Below, in pieces: positions 1-7,713 of a DNA stretch of 35,102 bases. Location: contig JASLKP010000016.1 of NCBI GenBank assembly GCA_030747485.1, forward strand, positions 1 through 35,102, read 5' to 3'. The stretch is from Candidatus Thalassarchaeaceae archaeon (lineage in GTDB: Archaea; Thermoplasmatota; Poseidoniia; Poseidoniales; Thalassarchaeaceae). Every line of letters starts with the position of its first letter. Positions within the stretch are counted from its first letter, which is position 1. The notes below the pieces were generated by a model. The model did not search any database and had not been told where the DNA came from. It saw only the letters and a list, made by a program, of their open reading frames with translations. A program made the position numbers and the translations under genes.

Positions 1-757
1 TTACGATTTACAATATACCTGGGATGATGACGAAGAGGTTTGGACAGTAACCACTAGAGCCAACCTTGGGGACCTTGCTCAGGATCCAGATCACAATGAA
101 CAAGAATGGGCACATGAATTCAGAGATTTATTGCCTGTCAAACAGAATGAAAAAATTGACGAAGCAGTTGTGCTTCAATGGAATGTAAGTCAAGATGGTC
201 AAGCTCTGGTTACACTTTCTATTCAAAATGCTTCAGATTTACAGAGTTTGAAAGCAGTAATTGAAGAATCTCGTTTCAGCATGAGTGTAGATGGCCCTGA
301 CGATGACGAATCTTTTGCATTTTCAGGCATCGATCATCCAACGAATTTGGGTGATGGGCCCTTGGACTTCATCGCTGAAGAAGCCCGTGACAAAGTCTGG
401 CAGCCACTAGGCATCTCAGTCACGATTCAATTCCTGATTTTGGGTGTATTGTTTGGTTCAATCATGGGCGGCTGTCAAGGCCTATCTAGAAGTTTGTTTG
501 GCCAGATGGTTCCGGAAACTCGCAGTGCTGAATTCTTTGGATTCTTTGGATTCTTCGGGAAGGTTGCAGCCTTCATCGGTCCGTTCTTGTATGGTACATT
601 GGCTATTCTATACGATGACAGGGTTGCGATTCTAAGCATTGGATTGCTCATTTTAACTGGGACTGTGATGATGTTCTGGGTCGACGTTGAAGATGGCATT
701 GCTGTTGCAGAAGCTGAAGATGCTCGTAATCGGGGCCTCACTGCTGCTGAGGACTGA
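1..757 (+). CDS. MFS transporter, UMF1 (Atg22-like) family, 5'-truncated by window edge
   Basis: The frame is open from base 2, so the start lies outside the window and a TTG at 131 is only internal. About 251 residues are visible. The C-terminal part carries the UMF1-family signature: a GGCQGLSRS stretch, then PETRSAEFFGFFGFFGK, then AAFIGP, followed by hydrophobic helices. These proteins are 12-helix major facilitators whose substrate is usually unassigned. Before the first visible helix (about residue 137) there are at least 130 hydrophilic, acidic, probably beta-rich residues, which is not normal for this family and suggests an inserted domain or very large loop. The stop codon lies inside the 3' end of the convergent tatC gene (20-base overlap). 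The family call is fairly sure; the substrate is unknown. Confidence 0.75.
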   Translation, partial: YDLQYTWDDDEEVWTVTTRANLGDLAQDPDHNEQEWAHEFRDLLPVKQNEKIDEAVVLQWNVSQDGQALVTLSIQNASDLQSLKAVIEESRFSMSVDGPDDDESFAFSGIDHPTNLGDGPLDFIAEEARDKVWQPLGISVTIQFLILGVLFGSIMGGCQGLSRSLFGQMVPETRSAEFFGFFGFFGKVAAFIGPFLYGTLAILYDDRVAILSIGLLILTGTVMMFWVDVEDGIAVAEAEDARNRGLTAAED

Positions 758-1532
758 TTGAATCAATGAGTAACGTGAGCTCAAAGAGGATAATCATCGG
801 TGCTGCCATCAATCCTAGTGATAGCGGATCCGGTGGCGATAACATCGCTCCTACAACCATACTTCCAAACCACAGATGTCGACGATAATGAGTCAATACA
901 GCGCGTTCAATTAAGCCACCTCGTAGAACGATAAGAACGGCAAGTGGTACTTGGAAAGCGATGGCACTTCCCAGTGCCAGAGAGGCTAGGAATCCAAGCC
1001 ATGATTGAAGATGCCAAGTGGTTTCTAAACCGGCTGCTGAGGCATCTTCTTGTAAATATTCTAGCAAGAATGGAATCAAGATTTCCCACGCATAAATCAA
1101 TCCGATAATGGCCAAACCAATCGAAAATGCAATTGCTATTAGTCCACGGAAAAATGCACCTTCTGGTAATCTGGGGGCATCCAAATCTTCTCTGAATTCA
1201 GCCAATACTTCACTATGACCTGCTGCTCTGGCAGCATCGAAGATGAGTGCCATCACAACCAATGTGATGGCTAGATGACCGGCGATTTGGATCCTTAGCA
1301 TGACCAGTTCTAGTGGTTGTAGTGTGACGACTGTCGCGCCTTCAGGAATGAGTCCTGGTTGCCGAAGTAGCCAGTTAATGACTTCCTCAGCCAATGGGTA
1401 ACCAATCACCAGTCCAAATACAAACAACATTGCAAGAAATCTTGCACGTCGACGCAGGTGTCCGCCTAATTCTCGAAACATTCGCATTCTAGGTGCATCT
1501 AACAATTCGTCTAGGTCAAGGGACTCAGACAT
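738..1532 (-). CDS. tatC: Sec-independent protein translocase TatC
   Basis: A 264-residue integral membrane protein of usual TatC length. The N-terminal GGHLRRRARF (about residues 23-32) matches the TatC pattern of a His-Leu-x-x-Arg motif just before the first membrane helix. A conserved Pro-Leu-Glu (PLE, about residue 74) sits in the first outer loop, and about six hydrophobic segments follow. TatC is the receptor for twin-arginine signal peptides and works with a TatA-type protein to export folded proteins. It is the last gene of a leftward set behind an acidic membrane protein and a DRG GTPase, 23 bases after the former. No TatA-like gene is visible in the window. Confidence 0.88.
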   Translation of the reverse strand: MSESLDLDELLDAPRMRMFRELGGHLRRRARFLAMLFVFGLVIGYPLAEEVINWLLRQPGLIPEGATVVTLQPLELVMLRIQIAGHLAITLVVMALIFDAARAAGHSEVLAEFREDLDAPRLPEGAFFRGLIAIAFSIGLAIIGLIYAWEILIPFLLEYLQEDASAAGLETTWHLQSWLGFLASLALGSAIAFQVPLAVLIVLRGGLIERAVLTHYRRHLWFGSMVVGAMLSPPDPLSLGLMAAPMIILFELTLLIDSISPQQQ

Positions 1533-1555
1533 GATTATCTCTCACGTGTTTTGAC

Positions 1556-2710
1556 TCACGGAAGTTTTGGAATTGTTGGCACAACTCGTCTCGCAGTTAG
1601 AACTGGGGCCAATGATTGGGGCACATCTAATTCTGCAATCGACACATCCTCATCTTCCACAACTGGGGGTGCATCAGTACTTTCATCCACCCATGATGGG
1701 CGTTCTGGCTCAGGTTCAGCCTTTTCTGCAATACGAATCGGACGGCCAAACAACATCCATTCACCCAATTTAGAATCCCATTCTGCCATCGGGGGCAAAT
1801 CAGGTGGACGTACTGGCATGACGCTTGTCTTTGGTTGTGGTCTGACCTTTTCGACCAGTTTGTCTTTCACTTCCACCGCCTTTGTAGCAACTTCCTTCAT
1901 GGCCGTTACAGTTGCTGAGGCTGCCTTACTCGCCGTTTCTGAAATCATTTCAGAGAGGTTTGGTGTACTCGGCATTTCTGGTATATCTTGTTCTGAGGAT
2001 GGCCATTGATCAAATGGATCGTCATCTTCAGTAGAATCCTCATCGACTTCAGCCACCGTAGAAATTTCTGGGATTACGGGGACATCCGCCTTTGCTGCGG
2101 CCGATGCAATCGCCATCGATTCTTCATCTGCAATGACTGTCGTGAATCGACTGTCGATGATATGTTCCTCCTCGGCGGTGTCCTCTTCGATTTCTGTATT
2201 TGCAGCGATTTCTGCAGCATTTGCAGCAGCGATGACCCCCATCTCACCTAGGGCTGCGGCGACAACATTCTCATCAGGGGATGCCTCTTTCTCAATCACT
2301 GAATCAATGATTGCTGCGGTATTCGCATTGCCAGTGCCTGCCGTATTTGAGATTACAGACGACATCTCAAGTAATTCACGTTCATCTGACATGTTTGTAC
2401 GATTAATCGTTCCAAATTCTGGACGTCTACGGAGGCAATACAGTGCCCCTACTGTCAGTGGCAATGCAATGAGTAGCATCAACCATTCCTGTGCCGTCAT
2501 GACACCGGCATCTGACCAAACTGGGTCAGGTGATCCACCGAACAATCGGTCTTTTACAAACAGCCAGAAATGGAACTTTGAACCGATTCCACCATCGGAG
2601 AATATCACAGCAGGGAAGAACCCTAGAATTCCATTGAATAGGAATATGACCCAAACAGGCAATGCCGTCAGGGCACATGCCAATCCTGCTCGAGGGTGAT
2701 AGCGTTCCAT
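1556..2710 (-). CDS. acidic membrane protein of unknown function
   Basis: 384 residues, not recognised as a known family. Two hydrophobic segments are near the N terminus (about residues 10-38 and 75-95), followed by an Arg-rich stop (CLRRRPEFG). A long soluble tail of about 290 residues is rich in Glu, Asp, Ala and Thr. Within the tail a stretch at about residues 255-295 (SETASKAASATVTAM and following) looks like an amphipathic helix. The ATG at 2710 has a good ribosome-binding site (GGTGAGG, about 2712-2718 on the complement). The gene lies between the DRG GTPase and tatC on the same strand. The location next to tatC invites a Tat-related idea, but the TatA motif (Phe-Gly before the amphipathic helix) is absent, so I leave the function open. 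Confidence 0.7.
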   Translation of the reverse strand: MERYHPRAGLACALTALPVWVIFLFNGILGFFPAVIFSDGGIGSKFHFWLFVKDRLFGGSPDPVWSDAGVMTAQEWLMLLIALPLTVGALYCLRRRPEFGTINRTNMSDERELLEMSSVISNTAGTGNANTAAIIDSVIEKEASPDENVVAAALGEMGVIAAANAAEIAANTEIEEDTAEEEHIIDSRFTTVIADEESMAIASAAAKADVPVIPEISTVAEVDEDSTEDDDPFDQWPSSEQDIPEMPSTPNLSEMISETASKAASATVTAMKEVATKAVEVKDKLVEKVRPQPKTSVMPVRPPDLPPMAEWDSKLGEWMLFGRPIRIAEKAEPEPERPSWVDESTDAPPVVEDEDVSIAELDVPQSLAPVLTARRVVPTIPKLP

Positions 2711-2749
2711 GTCCTCACCGGGATTGGGCGAAGTTCCTCGTCCCTATCA

Positions 2750-2768
2750 ACATCTCCTATGGAGATGT
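2750..2768 (-). promoter_or_regulatory. perfect 8-bp hairpin with 3-base loop, DRG/membrane-protein junction
   Basis: ACATCTCC-TAT-GGAGATGT on the plus strand, a perfect inverted repeat. It starts 10 bases after the DRG stop codon and lies about 40 bases before the start of the next gene on the same strand. There is no T-run after it, so it is not a clear terminator. It belongs to a group of similar short-loop hairpins in this window (3916, 18910, 23658, 30434, 31899). Confidence 0.55.
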
Positions 2769-2777
2769 CGCCCTTCT

Positions 2778-3893
2778 TCATCGTTTGATGATGATTGACA
2801 ATAGATCTCCATCTTTGAGCCGGTGCATGAGTCCAACTCGCTGCCAATCAAATTTTGCAGAGGGCCCCAAAACGCGTGCGTAGCGAAAATTTCTAACAAA
2901 ATCTCGATGTAATGAATTGCATACATCTTCAACAGTTGACGTATCTTTCACAATGAGTGGCTCTACCAAATCAGCCTCTTGTCCTTGTGGTTTAAGATAA
3001 ATTGACATGAAACCCAAATTATCGTAGATGAAATCCTTCATCTTCTCAACGCCCAATCCAGTATATGCAGAAATTGGCATCACAGGCCAATCCTCTGGCA
3101 GCATTGCAGTTGTGCGAGCAAGGTCTTCCTCACTTGCAATATCCATCTTGTTGACCACGACGACAGCTTTCGAGTAGACACGATTGGCAGCCATTGAATC
3201 AACAATGTGGTCTGCAGTCGCATCGATTCTCATCGTAACATGTCCACTGATGATGCCGTATGAACGAACGATATCTTGCACTTCCTCTGGAGTGAGGTTT
3301 GTTTGTTCACAAGTGCTACGGACCACAATCCCACCGCGATCAGTGCGTTTGACGAAAACCGGTGGCCTTTGTTCATTAAGTCTCATGCCACTGATTTCCA
3401 ATTCACGATGAAGGACATTGAAGTGAGATTCTTGGAATGGGTCAACCACATACAACACCATGTCGCAAGAACGAATCACACCGAGAATTTCCTTCCCTCG
3501 TCCTTTGCCTTCAGCTGCACCTGGAATCAAACCAGGAAGGTCGAGAATCTGTATTTTTGCACCACGGTGTTCCATCAGTCCAGGAATACACGTCAGAGTT
3601 GTGAACGCATACGCGCCAACTTCAGAATCCATCCCAGTAAGTCTAGCAATCAATGTGGATTTCCCGACAGATGGGAAGCCGACCAATGCGACACTCGCAT
3701 CACCTGATTTCTTAACTTCAAATCCTGACGCTGGACCACTACTCTTGGCGTGAGCTTGAGCAGATTCCATCTTTCTCTTAAGGGCCGCAATTTTCGCCTT
3801 TAATTTCCCAATGTGATGCATTGTGGCCTTGTTTTTCTGGGTTTTATCAATCTCGGCTTGGATATCAGCAATCTGTTCTTTGATTGTTGCCAA
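2778..3893 (-). CDS. DRG/Obg-family GTP-binding protein with TGS domain
   Basis: 371 residues, the usual length of archaeal DRG (developmentally regulated GTP-binding) proteins. There is an N-terminal coiled helix (residues 1-50), then G1 GFPSVGKST (72-80), the G2 region with paired threonines (YAFTT), G3 DLPGLI and G4 NKMD. The C-terminal 75 residues form a TGS domain, a ubiquitin-like RNA/ribosome-binding fold. In eukaryotes DRG GTPases associate with translating ribosomes; in archaea the role is presumed translational. The start is TTG at 3893, supported by a strong GGAGGTGA ribosome-binding site (3898-3905 on the complement) ending four bases upstream. The upstream leader holds competing hairpins. 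Confidence 0.93.
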   Translation of the reverse strand: MATIKEQIADIQAEIDKTQKNKATMHHIGKLKAKIAALKRKMESAQAHAKSSGPASGFEVKKSGDASVALVGFPSVGKSTLIARLTGMDSEVGAYAFTTLTCIPGLMEHRGAKIQILDLPGLIPGAAEGKGRGKEILGVIRSCDMVLYVVDPFQESHFNVLHRELEISGMRLNEQRPPVFVKRTDRGGIVVRSTCEQTNLTPEEVQDIVRSYGIISGHVTMRIDATADHIVDSMAANRVYSKAVVVVNKMDIASEEDLARTTAMLPEDWPVMPISAYTGLGVEKMKDFIYDNLGFMSIYLKPQGQEADLVEPLIVKDTSTVEDVCNSLHRDFVRNFRYARVLGPSAKFDWQRVGLMHRLKDGDLLSIIIKR

Positions 3894-3915
3894 TGTGTCA
3901 CCTCCGAGGGAATCT

Positions 3916-3934
3916 CCCGACCCTACGGGTCGGG
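3916..3934 (-). promoter_or_regulatory. perfect 8-bp hairpin in DRG leader
   Basis: CCCGACCC-TAC-GGGTCGGG is a perfect inverted repeat in the divergent gap between the DRG gene and the DUF1801-like gene. On the DRG strand it ends about 10 bases before the ribosome-binding site. A second inverted repeat, GGGTT-CTTC-AACCC (3938-3951), abuts it. The TCGGG at 3930-3934 can also pair with CCCGA at 3949-3953, so these structures exclude one another. Confidence 0.6.
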
Positions 3935-3959
3935 CATGGGTTCTTCAACCCGATGTGCC

Positions 3960-3968
3960 AATTATTAT
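3960..3968 (-). promoter_or_regulatory. possible TATA box for the DRG gene
   Basis: An A/T-only run (ATAATAATT on the complement) lies about 26-30 bases before the hairpin cluster in the DRG leader. An archaeal TATA box here would place the transcript start near 3938, putting the hairpins at the 5' end of the message. Prediction by eye only. Confidence 0.3.
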
Positions 3969-3992
3969 CGGAGGGACCGACTGTGGAGTGTT

Positions 3993-4319
3993 GTGAAGAA
4001 TCCAGAATTGGCCTCACTTTGGGCCATCATCCGAGGAATGATTGCCAATCACGAACCTGATATGCAAATTGATCTAGATGAACCTGGTGACTACAGCCTC
4101 ATTCGAATGAATGGTCGTCCATTTGCGAGAACAAAGGTCCAAAAAAAACACGTTGGTTTGTATCTCATGCACCTACATGAAAATCAAGATTTGTTTCAAT
4201 CTCTGAACGCTGCACTCAAGGCACGTCTAAACGGGAAGTGTTTGCGTTTCAAAGATGAATGTGATCCTGCATTATCTTCTATTCCTGAGCTTTTGAATAC
4301 CTGTGCTGACTTAGGATAG
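3993..4319 (+). CDS. small protein resembling DUF1801/YdhG-like proteins
   Basis: About 108 residues from a GTG at 3993, chosen because GGAG at 3985-3988 lies four bases upstream. The frame is open further upstream and an ATG at 3936 is possible, but that would run through the DRG hairpins. The middle (HVGLYLMHLHENQDLF) and following ALKARLNGKCLRF resemble the core of small DUF1801-type proteins, where a strand-rich core is followed by a Leu-x-Gly-Lys-Ser/Cys-Phe motif. The function of that family is unclear; some members bind iron or small ligands. It is divergent from the DRG gene and 13 bases ahead of the next rightward gene. Family call tentative. Confidence 0.55.
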   Translation: MKNPELASLWAIIRGMIANHEPDMQIDLDEPGDYSLIRMNGRPFARTKVQKKHVGLYLMHLHENQDLFQSLNAALKARLNGKCLRFKDECDPALSSIPELLNTCADLG

Positions 4320-4332
4320 TATTGAGGGGTGG

Positions 4333-5061
4333 ATGCCATCACCCATTTCCATGGCTTCGGTTGACCTCGTTGCTCGTTTGGTCGATGTCAACGTATTTCG
4401 TGGCCTGTGTAATCTGAATGCAATTGAACTGTCTTCAGCACTTTCAAAGGGAAAATTGCGAGAAACAAGGCCCATTGAGATCTCAAATCTCACCCGTGCC
4501 TTCGATATTGATGCTGAAGCGGAGTTCCTCGATTGGTTTGATGATCAACCCGTGGAGTGGGGCGATGCAGGCTTCCTATCCGATTTGTCGTCTGCATCGA
4601 TTCGACGTTCAGATGCTGCCGAGGGGTTGCGATTACTCACTGATTTGGCCAGTCCTGGTTCATTTCGTTGCTGGGAAGGTCGAATGCTGTTGTATTTGGA
4701 TGTCCTACTTGGTCGAGAGGTCAAGGATATTGATGACCTCTATGCTGACCAAACTTGGCTAGATGCGTTGTCAGCCATACAACATACTGACCGTGAAGGA
4801 TATTGTGAATCGGTTGTCATGAGGTGGATGGATACTCGTGAAGAATTGGGTGTCACCATGGATTCAAACGCAGATGCTCGAATATTGCCCACAATGGAAG
4901 CACACCAATCTGCCTCTGACCGTTTCCATCGAACATTACAAACCGCTCAGGTATCAGAACTCAAATTATTGGTCGGCCGAGATTGGACCGATGCTACTGC
5001 GTGGGGTCAAGGGGAATGGAACCTCGGTCGCCTTCTTAGAAATGGATTGCCGGAGGCCTGA
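4333..5061 (+). CDS. unknown protein encoded just before nadM
   Basis: 242 residues, no family recognised. It is soluble, mostly helical by composition, and rich in Asp, Glu, Trp and Leu (EFLDWFDDQPVEWGD; GRDWTDATAWGQGEW). It has no signal peptide or membrane segment. The ATG at 4333 follows a purine-rich GAGGGGTGG. The stop is separated from the nadM start by two bases, so the two are very likely co-translated and perhaps functionally linked. The weak similarity between duplicated helical stretches could reflect a repeat fold, but I cannot show this. Confidence 0.65.
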   Translation: MPSPISMASVDLVARLVDVNVFRGLCNLNAIELSSALSKGKLRETRPIEISNLTRAFDIDAEAEFLDWFDDQPVEWGDAGFLSDLSSASIRRSDAAEGLRLLTDLASPGSFRCWEGRMLLYLDVLLGREVKDIDDLYADQTWLDALSAIQHTDREGYCESVVMRWMDTREELGVTMDSNADARILPTMEAHQSASDRFHRTLQTAQVSELKLLVGRDWTDATAWGQGEWNLGRLLRNGLPEA

Positions 5062-5063
5062 CG

Positions 5064-5627
5064 ATGGAACCGGCTCTCATTGTACTCGGTCGCTTCCAAC
5101 CCTTTCACAATGGCCACGCTTCGATGATTAACGGCGCAATGTCGTACTTGGGGGTTGGTGATTCTGATTTGCCCTTGCGTATTTGCATCGGTTCCTCACA
5201 AGCTGAGCAATCCTTGGACAACCCTTGGAGTGCAGAAGAGAGAGAGCAAATGATTCGTGTTTGGTTGGAAGATTATGATGCTGAAATTGTTCATGTGCCT
5301 GATCTTGGAGATCCTCCAAATTATGTTCGTCATGCTGAGAAATTCCACGGGCCACCTGGTTTAATTTTCACAACTGATGAAAGCACATCATCGCTCTATA
5401 GATGTGCAGATTGGTCCATAGTTGAGGGGGATTTGGTACAGCGCGAAGATTGGCAAGGATGGAGAATTAGGGCCACGATGCAGATGCTCTCCACTGTCGT
5501 TGAAGAAGAGGCTGCAATCGCTGCCCTTTCGATCAATATGCCCGAGTCAGTTGTACGCCTTATCTATGCCAATGGTTGGCAACGTCGCTTGTTTTCCATG
5601 GGTACTGGTGGGGAGCCAGTTGGTTGA
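5064..5627 (+). CDS. nadM: nicotinamide-nucleotide adenylyltransferase, archaeal type
   Basis: 187 residues, near the usual length of archaeal NMN adenylyltransferase, which joins NMN and ATP to give NAD. The nucleotidyltransferase signature GRFQPFHNGH is at residues 9-18, followed by the family's IGSSQ and then NPWSAEEREQMI, matching the archaeal IGSAQ...NPFTAGER pattern. The C-terminal ATP-binding motif, usually Ser-Gly-Thr-x-Val-Arg, appears changed to WRIRATM. It starts two bases after the preceding unknown gene and abuts the convergent DUF1499 gene stop to stop. Confidence 0.85.
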   Translation: MEPALIVLGRFQPFHNGHASMINGAMSYLGVGDSDLPLRICIGSSQAEQSLDNPWSAEEREQMIRVWLEDYDAEIVHVPDLGDPPNYVRHAEKFHGPPGLIFTTDESTSSLYRCADWSIVEGDLVQREDWQGWRIRATMQMLSTVVEEEAAIAALSINMPESVVRLIYANGWQRRLFSMGTGGEPVG

Positions 5628-6083
5628 TTACGGACAATCATATGGCTCAAATTCGATTTGTTCCAAGTGTGTGAATAACGATTCAATTCGATTTGCATTA
5701 ACTCCCATGTCAGAGATGCCTAACCTCGATTTTGAATGTACTAACATCCAAGAACCATCTTCAACACATCCAGTTTCGATGTAAACATCATCGGGGAAAG
5801 CCATCCATCGAGTTCTGAACACTGAATGGGATGATGTTTCATTACTCTCAATTACAGTCGTTTGTAATTGATCATCAATCCAATCCATTGCGGCCGCGTG
5901 TACTGAAACTGGTGAGGCTTGCAGAATCATGATGTCACGCGCACAGTTCTCTGAATTTTCTGGACATTCTGTTGGCATTCCTGAAGTATTAGGGGCGACC
6001 AAGCATCCTAGAATTTGAATCACAAATAAGGATGCCATCCAAAATACGACTGGCAGGAGAATCAATTCCCTACCCAAGAACAT
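5628..6083 (-). CDS. DUF1499 family membrane-anchored protein
   Basis: About 151 residues. An N-terminal hydrophobic segment (about residues 7-28, ending ILGCLV) looks like a signal anchor or lipoprotein-like leader. The rest matches DUF1499: CPENSENCARD near the start of the domain, FPDDVYIET in the middle and the diagnostic SRLGISDMGVNANRIE near the end. Function unknown; bacterial members are envelope proteins. The ATG at 6083 overlaps the grpE stop (TGATG); a GTG one codon upstream is an alternative. It is the last gene of the radical SAM-GrpE group. Confidence 0.75.
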   Translation of the reverse strand: MFLGRELILLPVVFWMASLFVIQILGCLVAPNTSGMPTECPENSENCARDIMILQASPVSVHAAAMDWIDDQLQTTVIESNETSSHSVFRTRWMAFPDDVYIETGCVEDGSWMLVHSKSRLGISDMGVNANRIESLFTHLEQIEFEPYDCP

Positions 6084-6637
6084 CACTCCTTGGATACAAC
6101 AACTCGAGCGGGGCGCAGTACACGTTCTTTGTACATGTAACCTACTTCAATTGTGTCAATGACTGTACCATCTGGACATTCATTGGTCGCAGGTAATGTA
6201 GTCATTGCTTCCATCAAATTCGGGTCGAATGTTTCACCTACATCAATCGCGGTGACTCCCTCTGTGGTGAGTGCTTGCATGAGATTCTCTCTGGTCAATT
6301 GGATGCCTTCCTTGAGTGGTCCCTCTTCGGCACCGTCAAGGGCACGATCTAGATTGTCTAGTACTGGTAGAATGCGAGCAGCTAGGTTGAACCCGGCAAA
6401 TTTCGCAGCCTCATTTCGATCTGCAATATGTCGCCGTCGAAGATTGATGATGTCAGCGTCACGGTAGCCAATTTCTGCTTCAGCCTTCTCAGCCCGAACA
6501 ATCGCCTCAGCAAGCAGTTCCTCGGTAGTTGGAGGTATGACTTCTTCATCCTGTGGGGGTTCGTCTTCGACGACATCTTCGTCAGTCATCAGATTCGGCG
6601 ACCTACCCACCGTTCTTGAATCCGACGACGAACTCAT
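6083..6637 (-). CDS. grpE: GrpE nucleotide-exchange factor of Hsp70
   Basis: 184 residues. An acidic, disordered N terminus (residues 1-40) is followed by a long charged helix and the GrpE core: LRRRHIADRNEAAKFAG, LPVLDNLDRAL, then the beta-domain with GETFDPNLMEAM and a C-terminal VGYMYKERVLRPARVVVSK. GrpE releases ADP from DnaK. The ATG overlaps the stop of the radical SAM gene (ATGA), which supports this start over Met-17. No dnaK or dnaJ is present in the window, so it sits apart from its usual partners. In archaea this chaperone system is generally regarded as acquired from bacteria. Confidence 0.9.
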   Translation of the reverse strand: MSSSSDSRTVGRSPNLMTDEDVVEDEPPQDEEVIPPTTEELLAEAIVRAEKAEAEIGYRDADIINLRRRHIADRNEAAKFAGFNLAARILPVLDNLDRALDGAEEGPLKEGIQLTRENLMQALTTEGVTAIDVGETFDPNLMEAMTTLPATNECPDGTVIDTIEVGYMYKERVLRPARVVVSKE

Positions 6638-7713
6638 TCCGGTCGCATGCTATTGAGCCACACCAGACTTACTTCCAACCTCTCGTGTGTGGGGTGCACC
6701 TCAACCATTGCAACCGGAGCCTCCACATCCTCTGCAATTCCTTCTGCCAATAATAGAGGAATTTCGATTCGATCATTGTCTTTGTCATGATAGAGAAATT
6801 GGGGTGGTATGTCGGTTTGTTCTTGAATTTCATCAATCCAATCCTCGCCATCTTCTGGGCTGCAATAGATGGCGCCAAAAATCAAGGTGCCATCTTCAGT
6901 CAATTGCTCATGTGGTGCGATGGTAGCCTCTCCTCGTCTCAAGAATCGCCTACGTAATTGACCTGAATCTTTGTATGATGCAGTACAGAATTTGACCATG
7001 TAACCATATTCGTCCGTGACCTTTGCATGCAGGCTTCGTGCGAGTTCAGCACTGCCTTTTGCTCCGGCCGTAATCTCATCTGAGAGATTGAATCCACGAA
7101 CCTCCATGTTGTCGTAATTGCCCACAGTAATTTCCAATTCATTCAGATTTAGAAAAAGAACGGGTCCATTTCGCATTTCCTCGATTAATTCAAACAATCG
7201 TTCTTCCTTATCTGGTTCACATGGCAATTCCACGCCCACCATCAAACCAGCATTTCTACAAGCATCCATCGTGGCCACATATCGTTGATAATCAAGGTCC
7301 AACAAATGGAATCTAATTTCATCAAGACCTGCATCTGCCAATACTTGTGCAACTTCAGGCTTGAAGGGAATACTTGTGTAGAGGTGGATATGATGAGATG
7401 GACCGAATTCTGCTTTCAGTCTTCGGCATGCTTCCATACTTCGTTCTGCGGCCATCATTGGGTCACCACCAGTAATTCCAGTACCCGTTGCGTTCATGGC
7501 ACGTCCTTCTTCAAGAACAGCAGCCCAATCATCAATGTCTACTCGACGTTCATTGGCGTACATGTAATCGATTTCACGGCGATTTTCAGAGAGTGGGCAA
7601 TAATCACACATCCAGTGACAATGTCCTGTCACGAATAGAACCAATTTACTACCCATTTGGCACTGGATACATCCCTCAGCCTCATCAGAGGACGGCAATT
7701 CAATCATTGACAT
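6634..7713 (-). CDS. radical SAM protein, COG2108 (PflA-related) family
   Basis: 359 residues. The radical SAM cluster motif is Cys32-x3-Cys36-x2-Cys39 (GHCHWMCDYC). An extra Cys pair precedes it (CIQC, residues 15-18). The glycine-rich SAM motif GTGITGGDP follows, and YANERRV between them is typical of the archaeal family described as related to pyruvate formate-lyase activating enzyme. These enzymes cleave S-adenosylmethionine to make a radical; the substrate of this family is unknown. It overlaps the pdxT 3' end by 10 bases and grpE by 4, forming a tight operon. Confidence 0.85.
   Translation of the reverse strand: MSMIELPSSDEAEGCIQCQMGSKLVLFVTGHCHWMCDYCPLSENRREIDYMYANERRVDIDDWAAVLEEGRAMNATGTGITGGDPMMAAERSMEACRRLKAEFGPSHHIHLYTSIPFKPEVAQVLADAGLDEIRFHLLDLDYQRYVATMDACRNAGLMVGVELPCEPDKEERLFELIEEMRNGPVLFLNLNELEITVGNYDNMEVRGFNLSDEITAGAKGSAELARSLHAKVTDEYGYMVKFCTASYKDSGQLRRRFLRRGEATIAPHEQLTEDGTLIFGAIYCSPEDGEDWIDEIQEQTDIPPQFLYHDKDNDRIEIPLLLAEGIAEDVEAPVAMVEVHPTHERLEVSLVWLNSMRPE

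Noticed and set aside
535..562. Tandem 9-base repeat in the transporter gene
   Set aside because: It encodes FFGFFGFFG within the expected UMF1 motif, so it is likely normal coding sequence.
1556..2710. A TatA/B protein
   Set aside because: The helical tail looked TatA-like, but there are two N-terminal helices and no Phe-Gly hinge.
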